A DNA stretch of 64,000 bases from Rattus norvegicus (GCF_036323735.1 NC_086019.1:233042102-233106101), one strand, 5' to 3'; counted from the stretch's first letter, positions 13,259 to 24,965 are shown. Made by a program: numbers and translations. Notes: a model not told the origin generated them from the sequence alone.

Positions 13259-13403
13259 AGCAAGGCATCGTGGCTCATGCATTTGGTCCCAACACTTGTG
13301 AGGCAGAAGTAGGCAGATCTCTGTGATTTCAAGGCCAGCCTGGTCTACAAAAAGAGTTCCAGGACAGCCAGGGCTTTTACACAGAGAAACCCTGTCTGGA
13401 AAA
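13259..13403 (+). mobile_element. B1 SINE
   Basis: A nearly complete B1 in sense orientation. It runs from a head resembling GCCGGGCGTGGTGGC (here AGCAAGGCATCGTGGCTCATGC), through GAGGCAGAAGTAGGCAGAT and AAGGCCAGCCTGGTCTAC, to GAGAAACCCTGTCTGG. It is followed by a CCAAA-repeat tail. Moderate divergence suggests an intermediate age. A B2 later entered its tail. Confidence 0.95.
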
Positions 13404-13472
13404 CCAAACCAAACCAAACCAAACCAAACCAAACCAAACCAAACCAAACCAAACCAAACCAAATCAAACCAA
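13404..13472. repeat. (CCAAA)n repeat, B1 tail
   Basis: About 13 tandem CCAAA units, one with a T, extend the 3' tail of the B1. Tail expansion into a pentanucleotide array is common for rodent SINEs. Open frames across it (13226-13552 minus, 13323-13541 plus) are translated repeat. Confidence 0.98.
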
Positions 13473-13477
13473 AAATC

Positions 13478-13644
13478 AGGGACTGGAAAGATGGTCCAGT
13501 GGTTGAGAGCATTGACTGCTCTTCCAGAGGTCCTGAGTTGAATTCCCAGCAACTACATGGTGGCTTGCAACCATCTGTAATGGGATCCGATGCCCTTTTC
13601 TGGTATGTCTGAAGACAGCCACAGTGTACTCATATAAATAAAAC
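13478..13644 (+). mobile_element. B2 SINE
   Basis: A full-length sense B2 with the tRNA-related head (GGACTGGAAAGATGGTCCAG, close to GGCTGGAGAGATGGCTCAG), the box B region GAGTTGAATTCCCAGC, the block ATGGTGGCTTGCAACCATC, and the end GTGTACTCATATAAATAAAA. B2 is a murid Pol III SINE derived from a tRNA. It lies inside the tail of the B1 to its left, so it inserted second. Confidence 0.96.
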
Positions 13645-13702
13645 CCCAAATCAAATCAAACAAACCAAACAAACAAATGAAGAAAAATATTTGCAGATGT
13701 CC
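13645..13702. repeat. remaining CAAAC/CAAAT tail and right TSD
   Basis: CCCCAAATCAAATCAAAC-type sequence resembles the CCAAA array left of the B2 and is best read as the distal part of the B1 tail. The right target-site copy ATTTGCAGATGTCC ends it at 13689-13702. Confidence 0.8.
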
Positions 13703-16700
13703 TAAGCAGCCTGTCTAAGTCAGCTTTGTACTCATTCAACAACGCATACTTTGTAAAGGCTCTACTTTTCGTGAGAACTTCCTGGGCTGTGTAACTTGAA
13801 GCAGAATGGGTTACTGATGAGCACTGGTTTTGTGACTATCTTTTTTATTCCTCTTGTGAGGAAATGCTTAAAGCACCATCAACGAACACCATTAATAATG
13901 GTCATCCATGCAACAAGAGAATCTTTCTCTGCGGGGAGTTAGTCCCTTGAAAGTGACTTGCTGTGACTTACTCCTTGCTGTTGGTGACATCATAGTCCAA
14001 CTGAAAAGCATCTGAAATGTTGCCATATGTTATAAAGGAGTATTTATATCATGGGACCATTCTTGCATTACTTTGGTAACTGAAATACAAACAAAGCAAA
14101 CTCAGCCTAGGTTTAAATAGAGGAAGATAGAAAATAAATCCTTGTTTTTAGATACATATCTACCCAATGCTACATTACCCGTAAAAATTAGCTAGAGATA
14201 AAATATTATTTAATTTTAACTCCTTTAGAACTGAGTTCTCCCTTATGTCTCTACATGCATAAAGTGATATTAAAAATTAAAATACATGTTTTAAAAAGTC
14301 TTAGTTTGTTTAATCCAAGTGTTCTGGGGATTCAAGTTTGAGCTATACAAGCACATTAGTACAATATTAAAAGAAAGATACGATTAGTAAAATGAGCAGT
14401 AAAATCAGCTTTTCCTTCTGCCCTATTGCTCTCTTATTTAAACTGAAAGTCAGGAAAAGTTGTTTGGTTTTAACAACATGGGGACCATCCTTCCAGTTGC
14501 AAACTGCCTTTGTCTCTCAGCACTGTAAACACCGGGGACAGGGCAGCACAGGCACCAGAGCTGATTATCCCGTCTAAACACCGCAGAGAAGCCCCAGCAA
14601 AGAAGAGGATGAAGAAGTCAGTGGCTCCAACACAAGTGTCCTGTCCTGCTCTGGGATGGGAGCTCAGAGGCTGCATTGGCTTTTTAGGCTTTTGCCTCAG
14701 TGAAAGACCACTGCCACCTGTGGACAGCCGCTAGCATTGCGGACAACTCCGTGCTGCCTTCCAAAAGGGACGAGCTGAATGGGCACTTACCAGCTATACC
14801 ACAGTGCAGCCTGGAAATTCTGACCGCCTGGCTTCTCCCCAGTCGGTGTTTCGTGGGTGGGGCTTCCCCACTAGCTACTCACCGTCCTTTGACTACAGGA
14901 AGAAAGTGATTGTTGAGCATCAGCGTAAAATCACAGAAGACATCAGCGGCTGAAAACCTTCCAGAACCAAATAAATGATATAGATGAAAAAGAGAGGCAG
15001 GATTGTAAATTGGAGGACTTAGGCCCACTTAGAGGCATTCTGTTTTTCAAAAAAAAAATGTTGGCTTTAAAGCTTTTTAAAGTTAATTGATTGATTCATT
15101 GTTAAAAAACTAATCCATCAGGGAATCCGGCAAGACACAAATGGAGCCTTACTCTGATGGTAGCCGTAGTCCTGGAAATCAGGGAATGGGCATGCAAGAT
15201 GCCAGGTGATGTCTGGTACCCAGGAACCAAGGTCTGTCTGTCCACACTTTACTCCATCAGCCATCATGTATTAGTTCCTCTTCTTCACCAAAACGCTTAC
15301 AGTATGCTTACTTCATCCAAAGGAGAAACTCCATATTGATGCAGAAGGTGGAAAGATCCACATTATACATGGGATTAGAAAGGCAGAGTTACATTTGAGA
15401 TAAATCAGTGAAATATGAACATCCAGGCAGCCATAAAATGAATACAGTGTATTTCCATAAAACCCATGTGGATGTATGTCTTGTCTCCAATGACGCATCT
15501 CTTAATGATAGGAATATATCATAAGAAGCATTGTTGGGCAGCTCTTGCTGTCTTGAGACTGTCATCATCATTTGTTCATATGGAGGTGAAGATGGCTCTG
15601 ACTGGACCAGACAGTATAACCCCGTGGGACCTCTGCTGTTTACATGGCCTGTTGTTAACTGAAATACCTTGGAATGGTGCTAAGAAAGAGAAAACGTCTC
15701 CAATTAAACTTAACCGATAACTTTATGTGTTCTTATCATTTATACATCAACTCTATTCTTGTGGAAAGAGTTTGTCCTAAACTTAACTGCTGCACAGCTT
15801 TTAAGAATCATCCTCGTGCATGCATAAAAAGGAGACCATAGCTTGAAGAAGACATTTTCAAAGACGTTTCTGCGTCGAAAGCTCCTTTGGATTCAGACTA
15901 ATCAGTGACTGTGGTTTTCTGCACCCATCGACATTTCTAGGGAAACAGGCCTTTTGAAGGCCTGGCTCTCAGCTGTGAACTTTTCTGCCCAGGAACTCCC
16001 AGAAGCTTTGAGAGATTCGATGCTAGCCTTCTCTTGGACCTATGGACAGATAGCAACAACACCTTGCAGACATCGGCTAGGGCGAGTGTCTTTCCTTATG
16101 CTGGTTTCAGATAGACTGTTTCCTGAAAAGGCAAGTCTTTACTTGCGATCTAATGTACCAAAGCGGACATCCATCCTTCCGTACGCTGGCAAGACCGGAG
16201 ATGTCAGGACACTCACCTGGGGGTGAGGGTGGAAGATGACATTGTTAAGTAGCCACAGTTTGATTTTGGAGAACTAAGATTATTATTATTATTTTTTAAA
16301 TCAGTGAAGTCTATTCACCCTGTGACCTGATGTGGTCTTCGGAGTGAGTAGCCTTCCTAGGAGTTGGAATTAGGAAGAGACTAGAAAGAAGTAATGTAGA
16401 AGGAGGTAAGGAGGAAAAGTGTGGGCGTGCCAACAGCAAGGCTGGATTCCAGGGCAGAGAGCTGGGTAGCTCATCGGAGCACTAAGCAGCCGTCACCCCA
16501 AACTTGTCCAGACTAGACATGAAAGGTGGCCTTTGCAGTCTCAGGCTTCTGCACAGTGTGTTCATCCCCCCTCAAGGTGTGTAGGTGGTCCTCCTTCACC
16601 AAAGACAGGGTTTCTGAACATAAAATAGACTGACGCCAACATTGGTCTGCTTCCCTTGGATATTTTTAATGTGTGCTTACAACTATATTGCAAACTGGCA

Positions 16701-16866
16701 GTGACAGTTTTTGAAATTCTCAAATACTTCATGCCTGAGGTAGTGACTCACAGTGTAGTGTGATCTGCAGGGTAGACCAGGGAATGTGGTCTAAAGCTAA
16801 AATTCTTTGAATAAATTCTTACCAGACCTAAGAGGTTGCCTTGTGCAATTACTGACCAGAGAAAAC

Positions 16867-16868
<2 letters not shown>
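13703..16868. other. repeat-poor stretch with CpG-retaining patches
   Basis: No interspersed repeat is recognised for about 3.1 kb. Two patches keep unusually many CpG dinucleotides (about 14729-14948 and 15865-16197). Several overlapping short open frames occur at 14392-14909 and 15157-16226, none matching a protein I know. Weak exon-like signals at 14735-14975 and 15122-15205 are discussed in the findings. Confidence 0.5.

Positions 16869-16933
<65 letters not shown>
16869..16933. repeat. (GA)n microsatellite
   Basis: About 32 uninterrupted AG units. Confidence 0.98.
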
Positions 16934-16936
<3 letters not shown>

Positions 16937-17954
16937 AAGCTAGAGACCAGCTAAGGACAGACCACGCCTTCTAAAACACCAATTTGGCTTACCCAGAAGA
17001 AGCAAATTTTATATACCACTTTAAAGATTCTAAGTGTTCATTAACAGAAAACGAAGCTCACTTTACAATAGGTAGAAATTTATCTGGTGAAAGAGGAGGC
17101 AGACTCTAGTCTTTCAGGCATGGACCTGTGTCTTGCTCACCCTGAAGCAAGATTGGTAGCCACTGGAGGATTGGAGCCACGCAAAGTTCAGGTCAGAGCC
17201 AATTGGAACTATGTGAAAGTCAGTGTTGCTGGACTATGGAGGAGGATCCAGGAAACACAGTGGGAAACTGGTCCAGAATCTCACAATCTACACTCTTGGG
17301 TAACAATTTGCTCTTTATTTTAAGGTAAGTGTACAATTAGTAAAGGGTTTTCAGGGAAAACAACATTGTAACGTTAGCATTTTCCCTCTGGTTGCAAAGC
17401 AGATGGTCTGTTGTTGGGAGCAAGGTCTTCCTTGGTGCAGCAGCCTGGACTTCAGACACCCATGAGCCTGCTTGCAGGTGCATATTAGAGAGGTCCCTGT
17501 GGAGATAATAGTGATTCACACGGCACTTGGATTAGAGCCTGCCTCTAAGTGAATTTTAGTGGACTGAAATCAACAGACTACACCAATAATAAAAATCTAG
17601 AAGCTACCAGGACCCAGTGAAAGGACGCTATCACTTGCTTACTTTGTTTCTTTCTCCTTTTTGGATAAATGAATAAGATTAAACAACAAAGTTAGAAGGA
17701 GAGCAGAAGGAAAAAATGTTCCTTCTCCAGGTTAGCTCAGCCTATACCGAGTGACTAACCAGGATGAAAACACAAAGTGAACTGAAGCTCTGGATCAAGA
17801 TGGGTGGAAGTTGATAGTGATCAGTTACTTTGGTTGGGAAGTCATCGGGATTTTATTTGCAGGCTCAAAGAGGGTTTAACTAGCTAGTTACTTAATGCAC
17901 ATCTGCATTTGACACATTGCTATGTGAAATGTATCATTTAATTCTGGGTGTATT
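16934..17954. other. no feature recognised
   Basis: Unique-looking DNA without recognised repeats. Frames at 17087-17323 and 17337-17519 carry no domain. Confidence 0.5.
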
Positions 17955-17982
17955 TGTATAGGTACATAGGTATGTGTGTGCT

Positions 17983-18048
<66 letters not shown>

Positions 18049-18335
18049 CATATACTCTTGTGTGAGACCAGAGGCTATCATCTGGTATCTTCCTGAGCTG
18101 TTTCTCAACCTTGTTTTCCAGTACAGGGTCCCTCATCACCCTGAAGCTCATTGATTGGCTGGTCGGGCTGGCCTGCAAGCACCGGGGATCCTCTGATCTC
18201 TGCTTCTCCAGTCCTGGGATTACAGGAGTACAGCAGGACGCCTGGCTTTTTACATAGGTACTACAGGGATGCTCGCATGCCTTCATGCTTACACAGAAGA
18301 CACTTTATGAACTGAGTCATCTTCTCAGGCCTTTT
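17955..18335 (-). mobile_element. B4A-type SINE with (GT)n tail
   Basis: Read on the minus strand, the element starts with a tRNA/ID-like head (18270-18333). This is followed by an internal B1-like core (around 18120-18245, with the complement of CTGGGATTACAGG) and then the unique 3' part near 18060-18110. It ends in a (CA)n tail, which is the (GT)n run at 17972-18048 on the plus strand. This order matches the B4 family. The 132- and 68-codon frames across the tail are microsatellite translation. Confidence 0.8.
17972..18048. repeat. (GT)n microsatellite
   Basis: GT repeat with a few TTGT interruptions. It forms the expanded tail of the adjoining minus-strand B4 element. Confidence 0.97.
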
Positions 18336-18814
18336 AATTCTTAAATAAACAGCAACAAATCTTGTTTGATATAAACACGTGATACCTACTTTGAATTATT
18401 TACCTAAGCATTCCAATGAAGTAAAGATTTTTTGTGCTAATGTTTCCTTTATTATTATCACTTTGAATATAAATGATAACTTAAAAATTGTTTAAAGTAC
18501 ATTTTCTACCTTTTGTTCTCATAAAGGATCTTTCAAGGTCTTGAAACTTGTCAAAAAAAAAGTTTGGTTGGCGTAGCTGTGAAGTTCGTTTGTCAAGAAA
18601 AACTTTTTGCACTGCTTCTCTTTCCAATAATTTATATCTGTATATCAAAATTATATATACACATGAAAATTTTTGAATATACATACATGGCCACCATTTA
18701 AACTTGGTGTTTGTAATTCTAATAAATATCAAGTACTTTCTTGAAAATCAGAGTAAGAAGTAAAGATTATTAAATGACAATGATGAAAGTTAATGCTATC
18801 GTAGCAATTTTTAT

Positions 18815-18998
18815 GGGCCAGAAACTCATTTAGATCTCCTCACAGAAGTAGGGGAGGCACTGACAGGACATTTTTACACATTGGAAAATTGAAGCTCAGG
18901 GAAGTTAAAGATCTTCTCCAAGGCCTCCCAGCCTGTAGGAAATGGTAGAGTTGGAATCTGACTTTAAAATTCACATGCTAAGCCACTGTTCATATCAC
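18815..18998 (-). mobile_element. MIR SINE
   Basis: TTGGAAAATTGAAGCTCAGGGAAGTTAAAG, then TCCAAGG and GTTGGAATCTGACTTTAAAATTC follow the inverted MIR core (GAGGAAACTGAGGCTCAGAGAGGTTAAG...). This is one of the better-preserved MIR copies in the window. Confidence 0.8.
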
Positions 18999-20384
18999 AC
19001 CCTTCAATCAATGCTGTTTGAAAAGTCAGCTGATGAAATATCATATGATATATTCATATATATATATATATGCTATTTTTCTTTTCAACATTTTCACAAA
19101 CCTCTGTATCTAGGGCATCCCGATATAAAAATATGGGAGATTTTTTTGAAACTGAATCCTACTTTATGGTACTAGATGAGTTAAGTTTAAAAGCAACCAG
19201 ATGTTCATGAAGCATAGCAAACTCAGATTCACCCTGTCCTTGATGGCACTTGAAGCATACGCATAACTTGTTTCAAATATGATTTTTTATCTAAATGGTA
19301 TCCCTTAAAACTTCATCTTAACACCCCAAATGATCCCCAGCTGTTAGGGTAGATGGGCCCCTGCTGAGTTTGTTTCCCAACAGGCCCCATATTCCGCCAT
19401 AAATACTCATAATGCCGTGCTCTTGATACCCATGGACAGTCAGGGTCCATTGAGTGAGCTCCCTTCAGCTGGGATTAGTTTCTTTCACCTATTACCTGGC
19501 TTCTGAGTTACAGCTCAGCTTTACCAGTGCTCTGCATTTATTGTACTTCTGCAGCTATCTGAGAAGCCTGAGGAAAACACGAAGTGTTAAAAGAAATGTC
19601 TAATCCCAGGAAGTTGGCCCAGAGAGTATACAAAATCAATTTTTAAGATACAGTATCTTATTCAAACTTTATACCAGACCAGAGTGAAACTACTGTTTTC
19701 TTTCTTTGCCAGGGTTCCTAGGCAACAACAAGGCCTCTGTAAGAGGCCTGAGGATTTAGTTTTGGGTCAGAAGTGGGTCTGCAGGAGAGAAATGAAGAGC
19801 TGCTCTTAGCACAGACAGCTCATGCCTGGCTAGGAAGAAGACACTTTCTCCCATGATTTATATTTGACTGTGTTTAGAGCTCAGGAAATAGCAGCACATT
19901 TGTTTTGTTTTGGGGGGACACAATTTGGGGATTGAGAGGGGTCAGGAGAAGGGTGAAATTTCTGATCTCACATTTTTTGTGGGATTCTTGGAAGAGAATT
20001 ACTATTCACATAAGCCATATTTATTACATACCTTATACACACACCAAAGGGCTACTGACATCATATAAACCCAAATCCAGAGAATCTGAGAAGTTGCCTA
20101 GTCAATGTAAAACAAAGAGTTGACCTTTGACTTAGATGTGGGTCCTTATGCCAGTTTGGCACTGATCAATTGTACTTAAATATAATATTTACCTCCTGGA
20201 AATATACATTTGCATTTGTGAAGTGTGTGTGTGTGGGAGACTGTCAGCCATAATGGCTTCTTGTGAAGCAATATAAGAAGTATAGGTAGAATCCTAAGCA
20301 TAGGCCTCTGTAAGAATGGAGGGCCTTCTTCCCTTCCACAGAGATTGGGAGAAGAAATGAATAGCAGAGGGTAAAGGCAGCTGA
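18999..20384. other. no feature recognised
   Basis: Apart from a short TA run at about 19057-19072, no repeat or gene can be supported. Frames at 18942-19175 and 19905-20123 are unsupported. Confidence 0.5.
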
Positions 20385-20640
20385 TTTTTCTCATCACGGT
20401 GACAAACAGCTTAAGGAACAAGAGGTTTATTGTGATTCATGGAGTTCAACAAATTATGGTGAGAAACCCATGACCATAGGAGCTAGAGGCTGCCAGCCAC
20501 ATGACAGACAGATAGTGAAGTACTTGGGCTATAAAGTGAAGAATGGTGCTTAGAACCTTCAAAGTCTATTTGTAGTGACCCATTTTAGCCAACAGGACCC
20601 TACATTTCAAATGTCCAAAACCTTTTCCCAACAGTGGCAA
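20385..20640 (-). mobile_element. degenerate MaLR-like LTR fragment
   Basis: The series CACGGTGACAAACAGCTTAAGG, AAGAGGTTTATTGTGATTCATGG and a weakly matching right part resemble the inverted 3' end of murid MaLR LTRs. In those LTRs the complement of a CAATAAA-type signal precedes a CTTAAG block. Divergence is high and no LTR ends are visible. Confidence 0.4.
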
Positions 20641-20789
20641 TTTCTAGGGGACACGTGTTTGGACACATGAGCCTTTGGGGAATAATTCACAAGGAGACCA
20701 CAACAGTGGCCCTCATGCAGTTGAGCGCAGCAGTGGTCATCTTTTTTTATGTCCCATTCCATAACAGCAAGGCGTGGCTGTGCGATTCT

Positions 20790-20885
20790 ACAGAGGTGTC
20801 TGCCACAGCGTGTGTGACTTGAGCAAATCGCCTAACCTTTCTGAGCTCAGATTTCTAACGGTCACAAGGCCTGCCACGTAAGATG
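20790..20885 (+). mobile_element. MIR SINE fragment
   Basis: TGTGTGACTTGAGCAAATCG followed by CCTAACCTTTCTGAGCTCAG corresponds to the MIR core CTGTGTGACCTTGGGCAAGT...AACCTCTCTGAGCCTCAG in sense orientation. Confidence 0.7.
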
Positions 20886-21229
20886 TTTGCAGGGAGTCAA
20901 TGGGGATTGGCTTACTCCAGTGTCGATACAAGAAACTCAATTCATATCGGTATTATGAATGTTTTTGAGATGGTATTATGAGGTGTTTTTGAGGTCCAAT
21001 ACCTAACACTAGATTCCCATCACTTGTCCACAAGCACAGATGTTTAACTTCACCAAGCTGGGAGGCACCGCGGTGGAACCTTAGCAACTGTGTTGAGTGT
21101 TCACTGAGTGTAGAGACTGTCGTCGTCGAGGAATTGGAAGGTTTTTCTTTTTATGTTCTGTTAGTGTCCATACTTTGAAGGATACCCAGTGAGTTTCTTT
21201 CTGAGAGGTGAGTACATCTGTACATTCAG

Positions 21230-21271
<42 letters not shown>

Positions 21272-23949
21272 GTCATTCTTTTAAAATATTAAATGGCACT
21301 TACTGTGTTCAGCACTTGGTGTTGCTTCTAATTCCAGTTTGTAAGTATTATGCTCACCTACTGGCTAAGAGCTGTCTTTTGTTTCAATTCCGGTGTTCTC
21401 AGATGCTCCATGTAATTTTCAGATGTGTTTGAGTGTGTTTGGGACTTTTTTTTCAACTTTCTGTGTTTCTAGTTACTTCACGTGAATTCTCTGTGGGCCT
21501 TATTTGTGGTTGTGCCACCTCGGAGTCCATGCTGGTGGGTTAGTGAGCACTGCTTAGACACACCCCACTGTCGTTTTGATTTGATTACAATTAATTTAGC
21601 TGAGAATTGACAAGAATTTTTCAAGCGGCTGGACATAGCACCTTATTGCTTCTGGCAACAAGGGGTGGACATCCTGTGACCCTTCCCTGTACACTGTCAC
21701 ACCATTATTTCTTCACCTCAGTACTTGTTTAGATGAATGGAGAAATACTGTCTTGTGGGCTCTTGGTTGAGAGTTGGAACAGAAGTTGAATTCTTGGGAA
21801 TGTATAGGCTTGAGAAGAGCTCTTTCTTTCCAAGGTCAGAAAGCAGAGTATGATATGGTGGCAAGGTGACAGTGTTCTCAGCTGTGCTTGGAATTTAGCA
21901 CTGGCCTGGCTGATGGGGGATCTGTATGTTTGGGAGTACTTTGAGCATTATCACCTGGTACCACTATGGAATGCTCTTCAGAAAGCCTCCCTTGTCATTG
22001 ACATGCTCAGGAACAGGAGAGGAAGAATTGGATAGAAATAGTGGCAGTGGCTAACAAAATGGCTTTGTGTTGGACCTAGAAAGCCCTGAGAGACCTTGAG
22101 GAGGTTTCTTGATTCTTCATGAATACAGTGACAGCAAATACAGGTAACTGGAACTATTGTAGCACAGACTTCCCAGTTCCCTTTCATGAGCCTAATTTTT
22201 AACTATAAAACACATCTTGGTGGGGAGTGTGGTCTGTATTGCCATTAGCATTTTTGGAGTAACTAGTTAGCCAGAAATGCATTCTGGGGTCAGGCTCTAG
22301 AATCAATAGCCGCAAACAAATTTCATTACTTTATTTGGAATTAATTGGGAGGGGCAAAGAAGGTGAGGCACGCAGAGCTTTTTGGATTAAATTAGATTTG
22401 GGTTTGACTTTTATTTCCTAAAGGCTTTTCAAATAATGGAATGAGTCATTCTAATAATGTGCCGTGAGTTGGTGATCTGAATCACCATGGCAAAATGTAT
22501 CTGTTAGTTAAAATGTGTCTTGTTTAAAAAGCTATTCCTATCTGTTCATTTTTCAAACTGCATAATTGTTGACTTGTTAAAATAAAACCAGAGGGCACAT
22601 GCAAGTATCTGCCACAGATATGGAGCCCACATAATTAGTAGTTTGCTGTGTCTATGTGCCGTGGAGGATATTGCTTTATATTTCTAATACAGGCATGAGC
22701 TCAGGAGAGGGCATTGTATTCTTAACATGCAAACCTCTGATAAGATTTGGATGGTAGTGTTGAGCTATACAGGAAACTCTGAACATATATTACAAATAAA
22801 TGCAGTGTGCTGAATTTGGCCACCATGTATCTAAGGACCTTTCCGCCCTAAGACCCTTCTCCTGGAAACTGCTCCCAATTACCACCTTTGATGATGGAAA
22901 GGCCCAAGAAGCCCTGCTATTTCATGACTCATTCTTGTGTTTACAGAAGACTTGATGAGGAATGGTCATATGACTGAAATTGGATCAATCGTTCCATTTC
23001 CCTAGGGGCTTAAGTTTGAGTCAGCTAAAGGGATGGAATATGCCAGTTTCTCTGTCTCCCTGCTACCCCCATTACTCTAAGGCAAGTGTTAGTGCAGGAC
23101 TATATTAAAGAGAAGATCTCAGTGAACATCAGTTGGGGTGTGTCAAAGAGGGAATGGAAGAAAAAGATAGCAACAAGACTCACCTACGTCATCAACCAAG
23201 GAACCATTTTTGGAACACAGTTCTGTTACAGGGATTTGAGTAGTCCGTGTGGAATGTGTGCTAAGTTATTCCAAGATAGTTGAGGTATTTATTGGTCAAC
23301 TGGGGATGGTTACTGGCTAAGAGCAGCTCCCTGGAGAGGCTAATTCACATGTCCTTCTTGTGGACTGAGAAGGCCAAAAGGCCAAGGATGCCGCTGGGGA
23401 AAAGATCCATAAGTGGTGGCTTGGCACACTGGGCTGGCTGTGTATAATTCCTAAGGGCTGGGGAGGAACAAGGAGAGCCATTTATACAGAAGACTAAGCA
23501 TAAAGTTTTAGACCTTGTGTTAGCCAATGAACAGGGGAAGGCTAGTCTCCAGGCAGAAGTAAAGGATGCAATAAACATGCAGAGTTCAAAAGACAAGAGA
23601 GGGCGCACAGCTCTGAAAATGATGTAAGGAGAGTCTGTCAGGGAGACACTCCATTCTTGCCAGTCTCAGTTACATTCTACTTTTCTGTTTGTCAATGACA
23701 TGAAAATATCTGACTGTCCCTTTTCATTTTGCTAACTTGAGTATCACCACTCTTTATGTGACAGAATGTAGTTTTCAAAAGTGGCTACAGCAATATTTTC
23801 AGGCTGATATGTTTTTGTGACTTTTGAGTTCACAGTCTGGTTTGGGCTTATTTGCCTTCATTCTGGGGGTTTGTAGCCTTTAGAACTACTTTTGAAGGAA
23901 CAACATGGTGAAGGAGATACTGTATACCTTTTGTTTTTGCTGTTGTTCA
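20886..23949. other. repeat-poor DNA
   Basis: Only a GT microsatellite (21231-21267) is certain. A motif-rich patch at about 22320-22570 has two palindromes and is discussed in the findings. Open frames at 21208-22187, 23086-23283 and 23345-23608 lack recognisable domains. Confidence 0.5.
21231..21267. repeat. (GT)n microsatellite
   Basis: About 18 uninterrupted GT units. Confidence 0.97.
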
Positions 23950-24040
23950 TTGGTAGTGTCTTGAATCGAACTCAGGTCTTGTGCATCGAAGGCAAGTGCT
24001 CTTCCACTGAACTATATTCCATTGAACTATATATCCCTGT
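23950..24040 (-). mobile_element. ID-like/B4-head SINE fragment
   Basis: TGAATCGAACTCAGGTCTTG, GAAGGCAAGTGCTCTTCCAC and TGAACTATATTCC are the complement of an ID-type head (GGTTCAGTGGTAGAGCACTTGCC...). This tRNA-Ala-like segment is shared by ID and B4 SINEs, so the family is not separable here. There is a short local duplication of TTCCA.TGAACTATAT at the right end. Confidence 0.7.
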
Positions 24041-24609
24041 TGTATGAATTTGAATGATAAGTCACAAAAGGGCTGGCTTCTGTCTGGCTCTCTTTCTTGG
24101 AATGCCTACCCTTAGAAGGTAGCCACCATGTTGTGAGGAAGTTCTGAACTCACAGGGAGCACAATCATGGCAGCATTCCAGCTGAGGTCCTTGCCAGCAT
24201 CTCATCAATTCCTACAAGTGTGAATGTCCCAACTTGGTCATTGTCCCACCTTCTAACCTGGGCTACTTACTAATATTATGGGAAAGCAAGCCAAGCCATC
24301 CCATCTAACTGGAACCCAATTTGCAGATTTGAAATCAAAACAAATCCTGCTTCTTTTTTCTTTTAAGTAAGTAAGTATTAGGGTTTCCCAGTACACTGCC
24401 CTCAATCAACAAGGAACTAGAACATAGGTAAGATAACAATGTGTATTTTGGGGTAGCACCAGTGAATAGTTAGGTAGAACTTGTGTATTAGTGATTTAGA
24501 TTGTTTTCTCTCCTCTGAGCACATCAACACTACTGTAGTTCTTCAAGAGGACATTTGTCACCCTCCCTGACACTATATCACCATCACACTCTCTGCACAC
24601 TGGTGTGTA

Positions 24610-24752
24610 TGTGTATGTGGGTGTGTGAGGGGGAAAAGGAGGGAGAGAGAAGGAGAGGGAGAGAGAGAGGGAGGGAGAGGGAGAGGGAGGGGGAGGAGGA
24701 GAGAGGGAGAGGGAGAGGGGAAGAGGGAGAGGGAGAGAGGGAGAGAGAGAGG
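24610..24752. repeat. purine-rich (GGGAGA)n tract
   Basis: An imperfect array of GGGAGA and GAGA units gives almost pure purine on the plus strand for 120 bp, preceded by a TGTGTATGTG run. The 24555-24812 frame is its translation. Confidence 0.95.
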
Positions 24753-24854
24753 TTCAGCACAGCCTGCTATATAGCTTTGTTGAAGTTCATCAGTAGCTAT
24801 GATTTTTTTTAATACAGGTTCAATTAATTTTTGTCTAGATCTTGGGATCTGAGT

Positions 24855-24965
24855 GCTGTCTGTCTTTTATGAGTGAAGATCAGAAACTCAGGAGGTTCAA
24901 ATCACTTGTTCAAGGTGGCAGAGTCAACTAACAGAATTGGAGCTCCTGTCTAATGTCCCCTGTAT
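24855..24965 (-). mobile_element. MIR SINE fragment
   Basis: CAGAAACTCAGGAGGTTCAAATCACTTGTTCAAGGTGGCAGAG corresponds to inverted MIR core sequence (GAAACTGAGGC...GTTAAGT.ACTTG..CAAGGTCAC). It is diverged, with approximate ends. Confidence 0.6.

Noticed and set aside
16205..16225. Strong splice-donor-like CCAG|GTGAGT on the minus strand
   Set aside because: No open frame or acceptor of matching quality accompanies it; isolated donor-like 9-mers are common.
17888..18286. 132-codon minus-strand frame with Thr-His repeats
   Set aside because: It spans a B4 SINE and its (CA)n tail.
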